Shown here: piece after piece, positions 17,236 through 25,529 of the stretch | How the letters are laid out: each line of letters starts with the position of its first letter | How positions within the stretch are numbered: the stretch's first letter is position 1 | DNA from: Halapricum desulfuricans | GTDB lineage: Archaea; Halobacteriota; Halobacteria; Halobacteriales; Haloarculaceae | DNA: 64,000 bases | Assembly (NCBI RefSeq): GCF_017094465.1 | Contig: NZ_CP064791.1 | Coordinates: 1,984,001 to 2,048,000, forward strand | Reading direction: 5' to 3' | Position numbers and translations under genes: made by a program | The notes under the pieces: model-generated | What the model was told of the DNA's origin: nothing | Database searches by the model: none | The model's input: the letters and a program-made list of their open reading frames with translations, nothing else

Positions 17236-18360
17236 TCAGACGACGATCCGGAACGGAACCGGCATGAAACAGAGCGCCCCGACGACGAACGTGACCAGAC
17301 CGATCGCCTGTCGCTTGCGATCGAGCGGTTCCTCACGCATTGGCACGGCCGGGCCGAAAAACGCCAGAACACCCGTGAAAACGCCCCAGACAATCCAGAT
17401 GCCCGCTTCGATCGAGACGTCACCCCGGAGCAGCAGGATGCCGGCGAACCCGAACAGCACAGCCGGAATCGCGGCCGCGACGGTCTCCTGGCGACGCCCG
17501 AGTAGCGCGCGCATGACGTGGCCCCCGTCAAGTTGCCCGACCGGCAGGAGGTTCAGAAAGGTCACGAGCATCCCGAGCCAGCCGGCGAAGACCACCGGGT
17601 GTAACTGCCTGGTCGGATCGGCATAGGACAACGGCTGCCCGGTCAGCCACGCGAGCCCGCGAAGCAACAGCGGTTCGGCGAACTCGATTCGGGCCGCGTC
17701 GCTCGTTGCGATCGATCGAGGGACTGTGATAGGATCGAGCGACAGCCCGATCACCGTCACGACGACCGTCGCCACGATTCCCGCGAGCGGCCCGGACGCG
17801 CCGATGTCCAACAGTGCCTTCCGACTCGGCATTCGTCCGTGCATCCGGATGATCGCCCCGGCGGTCCCGAAGGGTGGCGGGATCGGGATAAAATACGGCA
17901 GGCTGGCGTCGACGCGGTGGATCCGGCTGGTGATGTAGTGGCCGAACTCGTGGACGCCGAGGATCGTCAGAATCGCCAGCGAAAACGGCCAGGCCTGCAG
18001 GGCGTGCAATGGGTTCGCAGCCACGTCGATGTGATACCAGACCGTCCCGGCGTACAGCGTCGTGAGGATCGTGGCAAGCGCGAGCGCGACGTTCTTCCAG
18101 GGGATCCCGTCGATCCCGATCGACCGCTCGCTGGCGACGATGGCGTACTCCCCGGACGGGGACCCGCCGCGTGCCTGGAGGTGCATCTCGAAGCCCTGCT
18201 CGTAAAACAGCGGCGCGAGTTCCGATTCGACGGTCGCCGGCGGCTCCCGGGGGTAACCGACGTACAGTACTCGATCCCCGTCCCGACGGACGTCCGTTAC
18301 CTCGAAGACCGGCGTGAGATCCTCCGGCGAAGGAGCGTCGGCCGGCGGCACCGTCGACAT
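17236..18360 (-). CDS. Site-2-protease family (M50) membrane metalloprotease
   Basis: 374 residues. The zinc site HEFGH is in ILGVHEFGHYITSRIH and the second conserved motif in LNLLPVGQLDGGHVMRALLG, with the Asp of the LDG site. About six or seven hydrophobic helices surround them. The first ~90 residues form a soluble acidic domain (SPEDLTPVFEVTDVRRDGD) seen in many archaeal members. Such enzymes cut membrane-embedded regulators or misfolded proteins; no client is suggested here. It converges on thiL with a 5-nt gap. Confidence 0.9.
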   Translation of the reverse strand: MSTVPPADAPSPEDLTPVFEVTDVRRDGDRVLYVGYPREPPATVESELAPLFYEQGFEMHLQARGGSPSGEYAIVASERSIGIDGIPWKNVALALATILTTLYAGTVWYHIDVAANPLHALQAWPFSLAILTILGVHEFGHYITSRIHRVDASLPYFIPIPPPFGTAGAIIRMHGRMPSRKALLDIGASGPLAGIVATVVVTVIGLSLDPITVPRSIATSDAARIEFAEPLLLRGLAWLTGQPLSYADPTRQLHPVVFAGWLGMLVTFLNLLPVGQLDGGHVMRALLGRRQETVAAAIPAVLFGFAGILLLRGDVSIEAGIWIVWGVFTGVLAFFGPAVPMREEPLDRKRQAIGLVTFVVGALCFMPVPFRIVV

Positions 18361-18510
18361 ACCTGTCTACCGACACGGGAGAGACTCATAAAATATCGAC
18401 GGTTCGGGGAGTAGTGGCGACCGTTCGAAAGTACCAGGTCGAAACGGGTACGCCGCGACGGCGGCGACCGCGGGGACGCAGTGTCCGTCAGACCGGTTCC
18501 GCGTGGAGGA

Positions 18511-18786
18511 TCAAGCAGGCTCGATTCGCCAGGTCGTCGCGCTCGTGTAGGACCACTTTTCGACTTCGATGTCCGTCGCTGATTCTTTGAGCTTGACCAT
18601 CAGTGCGCCGATCTCCTTCGAAGAGAGGTCGACTTCGTCGGCGATGAACTTGCTCTTGAAGTAGAGTTCGCCGTTCTCGGTCACCTTCTTTCGGAGATAC
18701 GAACGGAGACGTTCCTCTTTGGACGCTGTCGACTCCGACTCTGCACTGTCTGGGGAGGGCTGTGTCGTCGCGCTCATCTGGATCAC
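18511..18786 (-). CDS. Small winged-helix-like haloarchaeal protein
   Basis: 91 residues from a GTG at 18786, preceded at about 5 nt by GAGGGAG, or 88 residues from an ATG at 18777. After a Ser/Glu-rich tail comes a compact region: ERLRSYLRKKVTENGELYFK, then IADEVDLSSKEIGALMVKLK and SYTSATTWRIEP, a helix-helix-strand order like a small winged helix. Very similar proteins are common in haloarchaea and are annotated only as domains of unknown function. A TATA-like TTTATATA on the minus strand lies near 18813-18820. DNA binding is a guess from the fold pattern. Confidence 0.75.
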   Translation of the reverse strand: MIQMSATTQPSPDSAESESTASKEERLRSYLRKKVTENGELYFKSKFIADEVDLSSKEIGALMVKLKESATDIEVEKWSYTSATTWRIEPA

Positions 18787-18846
18787 GTCACTCCCTCATA
18801 CCGTCTGGGGGAGTATATAAACGCAGGACGCTTTGGGGAAGTTCGA

Positions 18847-18901
18847 TCGAATTTAGCCGAATCGCAGGATCGGGAGACGATTCAAAACTCGTTAAATTCG
18901 A
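18847..18901. repeat. Nested inverted repeats in the moaE/small-gene spacer
   Basis: TCGAATTTA at 18847-18855 is perfectly inverted as TAAATTCGA at 18893-18901, and inside it GAATCG at 18859-18864 is inverted as CGATTC at 18878-18883. The pair lies downstream of the mobB-moaE stop codon and upstream of the gene at 18511-18786, both minus strand. It could be a terminator-like RNA fold or an operator. Confidence 0.5.
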
Positions 18902-19032
18902 CCGAGACATTTTAAAACAGTATATCAACTATTCTTTCTTCTTTTATGGGCCGTATTCTATTGTCAATTTGCCCCCAGTCTCCACGCAGTATGAAGCGAA
19001 AAACGGATATATTCTACTCCAGAGTCGATATC

Positions 19033-19857
19033 TCATCGCTCGTGGACCCAGAAGGAATCCTCGACGGTGATCTCCTTTTTGAATATCGGGACGTCGTCTT
19101 TGAGACGATCGATCCCGTCGGAGACAGCCTCGAACGCTTCCGTCCGGTGGCCAGCGAGTACGACGACGAAGACGATGTCCTCGCCCGCCTCGATCGTGCC
19201 GGTCCGGTGGTGGAGTTCGACCGACAGTACGCCGTCTCGGGATTCGAGGTCGCGTTCGATCGCCGCGAGTCGCTGGTCGGCGACGCCTTCGTATTTTTCG
19301 AAGGTCAGACGTTCGGTCCGATCGTCGTCCGCTGATTCTTTCGCTCGGACCTGGCCGGTAAACGTGGCGATCGCCCCGGCGCGCTCGGCCGCTGGATCGT
19401 CTTTGACCTGCTGGACGAGTGATCCAAGCGTCTCGAAGGGGTCGGTCGCTCCGAGCGCGTCCACGACCGCCTCGACGTCGACGGCGTCGGCGTCGGTGGC
19501 AGTCGCGATCGCTTCGCCGGCGTGGTCGCGGTCGCCGATGACGACTTGCGGGATCGCCGCCTCGCTGAACCCCTCGACGAGAACGTAGTCGAACGCGGGC
19601 GCGAGATCGTCGAGCGCATCGCGGAGGGTCCGGTCGGCCCCCGTGGCGAACCACTCGCCGTCGTCGACAATGCCGTAGGTCCGATCGGCGCCGGCCGCGC
19701 GGTGACGAGCGGTATCTTTCCCCTCGATATCGATATCGAACTCGTGGAGGTGCTTGATCGTCGCCACGCGCCCGCGATCGGCCAGTCGCTCGGCCAGTCG
19801 CTCCAGTAGCGTCGTCTTCCCGGTGTCGGAGTAGCCGACGACACCCAGTACGTGCAT
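19033..19857 (-). CDS. MobB-MoaE fusion protein, molybdenum cofactor biosynthesis
   Basis: 274 residues from the ATG at 19857 (MHVLGVVGYSDTGKTTLLER). Residues 1 to about 145 form a MobB-type GTPase with P-loop GYSDTGKTT, the region GADRTYGIVDDGEW and DYVLVEGFSEAAIPQVVIGD. From about residue 165 a MoaE domain follows: AGAIATFTGQVRAKESADD, ELHHRTGTIEAGEDIVFVVV, HRTEAFEAVSDGIDRLK and PIFKKEITVEDSFWVHE. MoaE is the large subunit of molybdopterin synthase; MobB helps form the nucleotide form of the cofactor. The fusion joins an early and a late step of one pathway, and its product is needed by all three molybdoenzymes in the window. Confidence 0.9.
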   Translation of the reverse strand: MHVLGVVGYSDTGKTTLLERLAERLADRGRVATIKHLHEFDIDIEGKDTARHRAAGADRTYGIVDDGEWFATGADRTLRDALDDLAPAFDYVLVEGFSEAAIPQVVIGDRDHAGEAIATATDADAVDVEAVVDALGATDPFETLGSLVQQVKDDPAAERAGAIATFTGQVRAKESADDDRTERLTFEKYEGVADQRLAAIERDLESRDGVLSVELHHRTGTIEAGEDIVFVVVLAGHRTEAFEAVSDGIDRLKDDVPIFKKEITVEDSFWVHER

Positions 19858-19987
19858 GTTTCTCCAGAGGAGGGCCGGCGGTTTGACAGTAGCGGTCACT
19901 GTCGACGGTATTCGATGACACGGGAGAAGGACACGTTCAGCGACTCCTTGACAATACTTAAGAGCGCCTCGCGGCTACGCCGATCCG

Positions 19988-20686
19988 ATGAAGACAGTCC
20001 TCTCTATCGGCGGGAGCGTGCTCGTCCCGGACCTGGACGCCGGGCGAGTGGCGGACTACGCCGACGTCGTCGAATCGCTGGCGGCAGCGGGCCACGACCT
20101 CGGGGTCGTCGTCGGCGGTGGTCCGACCGCGCGGGAGTACATCGGTGCGGCCCGGTCACTGGGAGCCAACGAGGGCGAGCTCGATCAGCTTGGAATCGAC
20201 ACGACGCGGCTGAACGCCCGGCTCCTGCTGGCGGCGCTGGACGAGGACCTCGCGTCACCGACAGTGCCGACGAACTACGAGGAGGCCGCCGAGTCGCTCC
20301 ACCGGGATCGCGTGGTCGTGATGGGCGGAGTCGTGCCGGCCCAGACGACCGACGCCGTCTCCGCGGCCCTCGCCGAGTACGTCGACGCCGACCGACTCGT
20401 GTTCGCGACCTCCGTCCCCGGCGTGTTCGACGCCGATCCCAACGAGGATCCCAACGCCGAGCGCTACGAGGAGATGACGGCGAGCGAACTCGTCAGACTG
20501 GTCGCGCGCGGCGAGTCGCTGGGATCGGCCGGGTCGAACGCCCCGATCGACCTGCTCGCGGCGAAAGTCCTCGACCGGTCCGGTATCGAAGCGATCGTCC
20601 TCGACGGGACGGATCCGGGAGCGGTCGAGCGGGCTGTCCTGGACGACGACTACGAGGGGACTCGGATCGCGCCGGACCATGACTGA
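19988..20686 (+). CDS. pyrH: UMP kinase (archaeal PyrH type)
   Basis: 232 residues of the amino-acid-kinase fold: KTVLSIGGSVLVPD at the N-terminus, GVVVGGGPTAREYIGAARSL, VVMGGVVPAQTTDAVSA and FATSVPGVFDADPNED. It phosphorylates UMP to UDP. The short archaeal form matches in length. The stop overlaps the lysS start by 8 nt, and the gene is divergent from mobB-moaE. Confidence 0.92.
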   Translation: MKTVLSIGGSVLVPDLDAGRVADYADVVESLAAAGHDLGVVVGGGPTAREYIGAARSLGANEGELDQLGIDTTRLNARLLLAALDEDLASPTVPTNYEEAAESLHRDRVVVMGGVVPAQTTDAVSAALAEYVDADRLVFATSVPGVFDADPNEDPNAERYEEMTASELVRLVARGESLGSAGSNAPIDLLAAKVLDRSGIEAIVLDGTDPGAVERAVLDDDYEGTRIAPDHD

Positions 20687-22343
20687 ACTCGATCCCTACG
20701 AGGTCGGCCGATCGAGCGACCGGGTCTTCTGGGCCGACGCCGTCGCCGACGCGATCGAGGCTCGCGACCCCGACGAGCCGATCGTAATCAAGGGGGGCGT
20801 CTCCCCCTCCGGCGTGCCGCACCTCGGCCACGTCAACGAGATTATGCGCGGGTATTTCGTCGCCGAGGCCCTGCGCGAGCGCGGTCACGAGGTCCGACAG
20901 GTGTTCACCAGCGACGACCGTGATCGGCTGCGCAAACTCCCGCGGCGACTCGCAGATCTGGACGGGAACGTCGTCGGCCTCGGCGAGGTCGACGCCGGGG
21001 CACTCGGCCGGAACCTCGGCAAGCCATACACCGACATCCCCGATCCGTTCGGCTGCTGTGATTCGTATGGAGCACACTTCACGAAGATTCTCGAGCGCGA
21101 CGCCGAGCGACTGGGCGTCCCGATCGAGTTCGTCTCGAACACGGCACTCTACGAGTCGGGGGAGTTCGACGACGCCATCGAACACGTCCTCGCGAACCAG
21201 GACCGCGCGCGCGAAGTCCTCAGCCAGTACCAGGCGAAAGTCGACGAGCACTACGTCCCCTTCCAGGCCCAGTGTGCGGAATGTGGCCACCTCACAGAAG
21301 AGATCACCGACGTCGACCTCGACGCCGGCGAGATCGAGTACGTCTGTGCGGACGTCGAGGCCGGCGAGGAGACGATCGAGGGGTGTAGCCACGAGGGGAC
21401 AGCCTCACTTCGAGAGGGGAAACTCCCCTGGCGCTTCGAGTGGCCCGCCCAGTGGGACGTGCTCGGCGTCGACTTCGAGCCCTTCGGCAAGGACCACGCC
21501 GAGGGCTCCTGGCCGTCGGGCGAAGACATCGCCCGGAACGTCTTCGACAGCGAGCCGCCGGTCCCGATGGTCTACGAGTGGTTCACCCTCGATGGGGAGG
21601 CACTCTCCTCGTCGTCGGGCAACATCGTCACCGTCGAGGAGGTCCTGGAACTGCTGGAACCGGAGGTGCTCCGGTATTTCTTCCTCAAGGATCCGACGAC
21701 GGCCCGAGACTTCTCTATCGAGGGTCTCGACCAGCTTGTCGACGAGTTCGACCGCTTCGAGCAGCGCTACTTCGGGGGCGGCGAGGCCGACGGCGATCGA
21801 GCCGCGGAGCTCGCCGAACGGGAGGCCGAACTCGCCGAGCGCGCGTATCCGCTGCTCGTCGACGAGGTTCGGCCCGAGCGGCTGCGCATCCCCTATACCT
21901 TCGCCGCGGTACTCGGGATGACCGACGACCCCGAGCTCCGAGAGGAGATCGCCCGGCGCGAGGGGCACATCCCCGAAGACGCCCCCGACTGGGCCGTCGA
22001 GAAGGCACTCGACCGCGTCGAGCGCGCCCGCGAGTGGGCCCGTCGGACGGACAACGAGTTCAACTACGAACTCAAACGCGAGTCGATCCCCGACATCGAG
22101 TTCGACGCGGCGACGAGCGCGGCCCTGGCAGACGTGGCCGACGTCGTCCAATCGGGCGGCGACGGCGAGGATATCCAGGCCGAGATTTACGAGGCAGCCG
22201 ACCGTCACGGTGTCGAGGTCGCCGATCTGTTCGGTGCCGGCTACCGGCTCTTTTTCGACCTCGAAGAAGGCCCGAAACTCGGGCCGTTCCTGGCGAAGCT
22301 AGACCGGTCGTTCGTCGTCGATCGACTCCGGCAAGAACGCTAG
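20679..22343 (+). CDS. lysS: Class I lysyl-tRNA synthetase
   Basis: 554 residues. The HIGH-type motif is VSPSGVPHLGHVNEIMRGYF and the KMSKS-type motif is LSSSSGN near residue 310. A zinc-binding insert is visible (QCAECGHLTEEI, YVCADVEAG, EGCSHEG). This is the class I LysRS typical of euryarchaea, not the bacterial class II form. It charges tRNA-Lys in the cytoplasm. It overlaps pyrH, suggesting one transcript. Confidence 0.94.
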   Translation: MTELDPYEVGRSSDRVFWADAVADAIEARDPDEPIVIKGGVSPSGVPHLGHVNEIMRGYFVAEALRERGHEVRQVFTSDDRDRLRKLPRRLADLDGNVVGLGEVDAGALGRNLGKPYTDIPDPFGCCDSYGAHFTKILERDAERLGVPIEFVSNTALYESGEFDDAIEHVLANQDRAREVLSQYQAKVDEHYVPFQAQCAECGHLTEEITDVDLDAGEIEYVCADVEAGEETIEGCSHEGTASLREGKLPWRFEWPAQWDVLGVDFEPFGKDHAEGSWPSGEDIARNVFDSEPPVPMVYEWFTLDGEALSSSSGNIVTVEEVLELLEPEVLRYFFLKDPTTARDFSIEGLDQLVDEFDRFEQRYFGGGEADGDRAAELAEREAELAERAYPLLVDEVRPERLRIPYTFAAVLGMTDDPELREEIARREGHIPEDAPDWAVEKALDRVERAREWARRTDNEFNYELKRESIPDIEFDAATSAALADVADVVQSGGDGEDIQAEIYEAADRHGVEVADLFGAGYRLFFDLEEGPKLGPFLAKLDRSFVVDRLRQER

Positions 22344-22353
22344 AAGCGTACGT

Positions 22354-23391
22354 CTACTGCTCCGACGCGCGGCGTCGGTCGACGAATCCCTGGTTGTTCG
22401 CGGTCTTCTCGACGAACGAGCGGAACGCGTCGGGAGTCTCGCCCTCGCCGAAGACGATCGGTTCGCCCGCGTCGCCGCGTTCGCGGATCGACGGATCGAG
22501 CGGGATCTGTCCGAGGAACGGCATCGACATCTCCTCGGCGAACGCCTCGCCGCCGCCGTCGCCGAAGATCGCGTGTTCGGAACCACAGTCGGGACACTTG
22601 AACGAACTCATGTTCTCGACGACGCCCAGCACGGGCGTCTCGTGTTTGCCGAACATCTCCAGGCCCTTGCGGGCGTCGTCGAGCGCGACTTCCTGTGGCG
22701 TCGTGACGATGACGGCGCCGGCGACGGGGACGGTCTGCAACAGCGTCAACTGGGTGTCGCCGGTCCCCGGCGGCAGGTCGACGACCATGTAATCCAACTC
22801 GCCCCACTGGACGTCCTCCCACAGCTGGGTGAGGACTTTGTCGACCATCGGGCCCCGCCAGATGACCGGCGCGTCTTCGCCCATCAGCAGATCGATACTC
22901 ATGAGCTTCAGGCCGTGCTTTTCCGGCGGGATGATCTGCTCGTCGGGGGTCGCCTTGGGTTGCTCGTCCGAGCCCAGCATCCGCGGGACGTTCGGCCCGT
23001 AGATGTCAGCGTCGAACAGCCCCACGTCGGCACCGAGGTCGGACAGTCCGGCGGCCAGGTTGACCGCGACGGTGCTCTTGCCGACGCCACCTTTCCCGGA
23101 GGCGACGGCGATGATGTTCGTCACGTTCGGCAGGACCTGCTCACTGGCGTCAAGCCCCTCGTCGATTGAAGCCGACAACTCGACAGCCACATCGAGGTCG
23201 GCGAGTGCCTCGCGAACGTCCTCGGCGATCTTCGTCTCCGTCGGCGAGTACGGGGCACCGAGTGCGAGGTCGATCACGACGCTATCGTCGTCGATCGTGA
23301 TGTCGTTGACGAGCCCCAGCGAGACGATGTCGTCACCGAGGTCCGGATCCTCGACGGTTGCGAGCCGATCGCGTATCTCCTGTTCGTCCAT
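22354..23391 (-). CDS. Mrp/ApbC-family P-loop ATPase, Fe-S cluster carrier
   Basis: 345 residues from the ATG at 23391 (MDEQEIRDRLATVEDPDLGD); a longer start is rejected because the family begins here. An N-terminal MIP18-like (DUF59) domain spans residues 1 to about 80. It is followed by the deviant Walker A GKGGVGKSTVAVNLAAGL, the block MVVDLPPGTGDTQLTLLQ and the cluster-binding CPDCGSEH near the C-terminal third. Mrp proteins hold and transfer 4Fe-4S clusters, a function the many Fe-S subunits in this window would draw on. It is divergent from moaA and convergent with lysS. Confidence 0.92.
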   Translation of the reverse strand: MDEQEIRDRLATVEDPDLGDDIVSLGLVNDITIDDDSVVIDLALGAPYSPTETKIAEDVREALADLDVAVELSASIDEGLDASEQVLPNVTNIIAVASGKGGVGKSTVAVNLAAGLSDLGADVGLFDADIYGPNVPRMLGSDEQPKATPDEQIIPPEKHGLKLMSIDLLMGEDAPVIWRGPMVDKVLTQLWEDVQWGELDYMVVDLPPGTGDTQLTLLQTVPVAGAVIVTTPQEVALDDARKGLEMFGKHETPVLGVVENMSSFKCPDCGSEHAIFGDGGGEAFAEEMSMPFLGQIPLDPSIRERGDAGEPIVFGEGETPDAFRSFVEKTANNQGFVDRRRASEQ

Positions 23392-23485
23392 GCAACCGAG
23401 TTGGCACCGGACCGTCGATAAGGGTTGTGACACGCGCGATTGGTTTCGCCGTCAGCCGAACGCCGACATCTGAAGGGGAATCAGC

Positions 23486-23503
23486 GTAATTGAAATTAAT
23501 TAC
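23486..23503. promoter_or_regulatory. AT-rich palindrome between mrp and moaA (possible operator/TATA)
   Basis: GTAATT-GAAATT-AATTAC is a perfect inverted repeat with 6-nt arms and a 6-nt spacer, in otherwise GC-rich DNA. It lies about 60-75 nt before the moaA ATG and could combine a TATA element with a dimer binding site. Confidence 0.45.
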
Positions 23504-23520
23504 ATCTCGCGACTCACGGG

Positions 23521-23560
23521 GCGAGGCTTAACACCTCGCGTCACGAAATGCGTCGTGACG
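23521..23560 (+). promoter_or_regulatory. Two tandem hairpins filling the moaA leader
   Basis: GCGAGG/CCTCGC (23521-23526 with 23534-23539, 7-nt loop) is followed by CGTCACGA/TCGTGACG (23539-23546 with 23553-23560, 6-nt loop). The second stem ends 1 nt before the moaA ATG, so it would cover the start region. Confidence 0.45.
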
Positions 23561-23561
23561 A

Positions 23562-24575
23562 ATGCTCGTCGACGGGTTCGGCCGCGAGTTGACCGAGATT
23601 CGGGTGTCGCTGACCGACCGGTGTAACTTCGATTGCGTGTACTGTCACAACGAGGGGCTGGGTGACACCCGTGGGCCGATGGCACCACAGGACGAGGAGC
23701 TGTCGACCGAAGCGGTCCTGCGCGTGCTGTCGGTCGCCGCCGATCTGGACGTCGAGGCGGTCAAGCTCACCGGCGGCGAGCCAATGTTGCGGGAGGACCT
23801 CGAAGAGATCGTTCGACGCGCACCCGACGGCATGGAGGTGTCGCTGACGACGAACGGTTCCATGCTGGCGGATCGTGCCGACGGGCTGGTCGAGGCCGGC
23901 CTCGAACGAGTCAACGTCTCCCAGGACGCGGTCGACCCTGAGGCGTTCGCCGAGATCACGCAAAGCGGTGCCTACGACCAGGTCATCGAGGGCGTCGACG
24001 CGGCCCTGGACGCGGGGCTCGATCCGGTCAAGCTGAACATGGTCGTCTTCGAGGGGACCGTCGAGTACGTCCCGCAGTTGGTCGACCGGGTCGCCGAACG
24101 AGACGGGCTGCGGCTGCAACTCATCGAGTACATGCCCGAGATCGCTGGCCACCCCGAGTGGGCGGTCGACATCGATCGGGTCCACGAGTGGCTCGCCGAG
24201 CGGGCCGACCGGATCGAGACCCGCGAGATGCACGACCGCAAGCGGTATTTCATCGCCGACGGGGACGGGGACGGCGAGGGGATGGTCGAGGTCGTCGATC
24301 CGGTCGAGAACACCGACTTCTGCGAGAACTGCCATCGCGTGCGCGTGACGCACGATGGATCCCTCAAGGGCTGTCTCAACCGTCCGCGCGTCCACCCGAT
24401 GGGAGAGTTGACCGAAGCGGAGATCCGGGCCGCGTTCCACGAGGTCGTGGCCGACCGCGTCCCCTACTACGGGGAGTTCATGGTCCAGGAGGACGGCGAG
24501 TGGGTGCGAAACGAGGAGTACGTCGGCGAGCGGACGGTCGTCGAGCACATATCGGTTCGGGCAGACGACGACTGA
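23562..24575 (+). CDS. moaA: GTP 3',8-cyclase MoaA, radical SAM
   Basis: 337 residues. The radical SAM cluster motif CNFDCVYC (C-x3-C-x2-C) is near residue 22, with [17 protein letters not shown] and [13 protein letters not shown] following. The C-terminal second cluster site is present: [20 protein letters not shown]. MoaA converts GTP to 3',8-cyclo-H2GTP, the first step of molybdenum cofactor synthesis. It sits directly upstream of module 3, so its expression may be tied to demand for the cofactor. The ATG at 23562 gives the family N-terminus ([20 protein letters not shown]). Confidence 0.95.
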   Translation: MLVDGFGRELTEIRVSLTDRCNFDCVYCHNEGLGDTRGPMAPQDEELSTEAVLRVLSVAADLDVEAVKLTGGEPMLREDLEEIVRRAPDGMEVSLTTNGSMLADRADGLVEAGLERVNVSQDAVDPEAFAEITQSGAYDQVIEGVDAALDAGLDPVKLNMVVFEGTVEYVPQLVDRVAERDGLRLQLIEYMPEIAGHPEWAVDIDRVHEWLAERADRIETREMHDRKRYFIADGDGDGEGMVEVVDPVENTDFCENCHRVRVTHDGSLKGCLNRPRVHPMGELTEAEIRAAFHEVVADRVPYYGEFMVQEDGEWVRNEEYVGERTVVEHISVRADDD

Positions 24576-24610
24576 TTCGAACGGCCGATTGCGCGACTGG
24601 TCCGGATCCC

Positions 24611-24633
24611 TATATAAAGACCTTATATATAAG
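24611..24633. promoter_or_regulatory. Palindromic double TATA element upstream of the module 3 regulator
   Basis: TATATAA (24611-24617) and TTATATA (24623-24629) form a perfect 7-nt inverted repeat separated by 5 nt. The right-hand TTATATATAAG would place a start near 24650-24655, about 20 nt before the small leader frame at 24671. Confidence 0.55.
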
Positions 24634-24670
24634 CGGTGGGTTGAGCGTTGCCCCGCTCGTCAGTCACTGC

Positions 24671-24772
24671 ATGATGACCGTGTTAAGAGACAAGATCCGG
24701 GAAGACGCGCGGAACACGAGCCGCACGGCTGACAGTGGGAATGTGGCGTACGTCGGCGAGCGCCTCGTATGA
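24671..24772 (+). CDS. Possible 33-residue leader peptide upstream of the module 3 regulator
   Basis: A short frame opens with ATGATG at 24671, encodes MMTVLRDKIREDARNTSRTA and 13 further residues, and ends with TGA at 24770-24772. The stop overlaps the regulator's ATG (24769) in the classic ATGA arrangement used for translational coupling. It follows the double TATA element by about 40 nt. The peptide is mixed-charge and shows no known domain. It may be a real small protein, a coupling leader, or chance; codon usage is too short to judge. Confidence 0.4.
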   Translation: MMTVLRDKIREDARNTSRTADSGNVAYVGERLV

Positions 24773-25413
24773 GCGGTGGCCGGACATCCACAGGGGGTTG
24801 CAACGACGGGGCAGTCAGCGAGTCGCGGCGAGCATTGACCGTCGAGCTGGCAGTGGAGTTCAACGCCGACGCCAGGGGTTGTCCGATCGCCGTAGGCTGT
24901 GATGCGTCGGCCCCCGTTGACCACCACGTGATCGACGACACGTGTTACGTGTCCTGTGCGAGCTCCGAGGACGGGACTGCAGTTCGGCACAGACAGACCC
25001 ATGTCGACGGCGAGTGTGTCTGCCGAATCGTCGCCAGTCACGGCTGTTGCCCGTCGCTACAGGCGGCCGCTGACGGCGGACTGATCGTCCGGACGAACCC
25101 CGCCGACCGGGCGACGCTCCGGGCGATGATCGAAGAACTCCGCGGAGTCGCTGACGCCGTCCGGATCCGGAGTCTGGTAGTCGACGACGGCGAGACGGCC
25201 ACCCGATCGGAGCTCGTGAGCCTGCAGACCCTGACCGAGATCGAGCGCGAGACGGTCGAACGGGCGATACTTGAGGGATATTACGATCGGCCCCGGACCG
25301 TCAGTTTCGACGATCTGGCGACCGATATGGGTATCACTTCGTCCGCCCTCTCGAAACGCCTCGCTTCAGCGGAAGCCAAGATTATGCGTAGTTTATTCGA
25401 AGATCGTGATTAA
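24769..25413 (+). CDS. Cys-rich HTH_10 (Bat/DmsR-type) transcription regulator of module 3
   Basis: 214 residues. The C-terminal HTH_10 domain reads TLTEIERETVERAILEGYYD, then TVSFDDLATDMGITSSALSK. The N-terminal half has about ten Cys, including GCPIAVGCDAS, CYVSC, CVCRIVASHGCCPS. The order CP, C, CxC, C matches the regulator at 12568. Its position directly upstream of the module 3 genes is that of dmsR in Halobacterium (established for that operon), so it is the likely activator of module 3. The abundant Cys suggests redox or metal sensing, which is inference. An upstream 33-codon frame overlaps its start. Confidence 0.85.
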   Translation: MSGGRTSTGGCNDGAVSESRRALTVELAVEFNADARGCPIAVGCDASAPVDHHVIDDTCYVSCASSEDGTAVRHRQTHVDGECVCRIVASHGCCPSLQAAADGGLIVRTNPADRATLRAMIEELRGVADAVRIRSLVVDDGETATRSELVSLQTLTEIERETVERAILEGYYDRPRTVSFDDLATDMGITSSALSKRLASAEAKIMRSLFEDRD

Positions 25414-25529
25414 TAGTCCGCTTGATTTGTCGTTTTGTCTGACTATTTCCCGTACTACTTAAACAAGGCCACTATTGAGGGTCAGCGGGAGGGGACAGAC
25501 AGCCCTACAGAACGCCGTGGTGAATCTGC

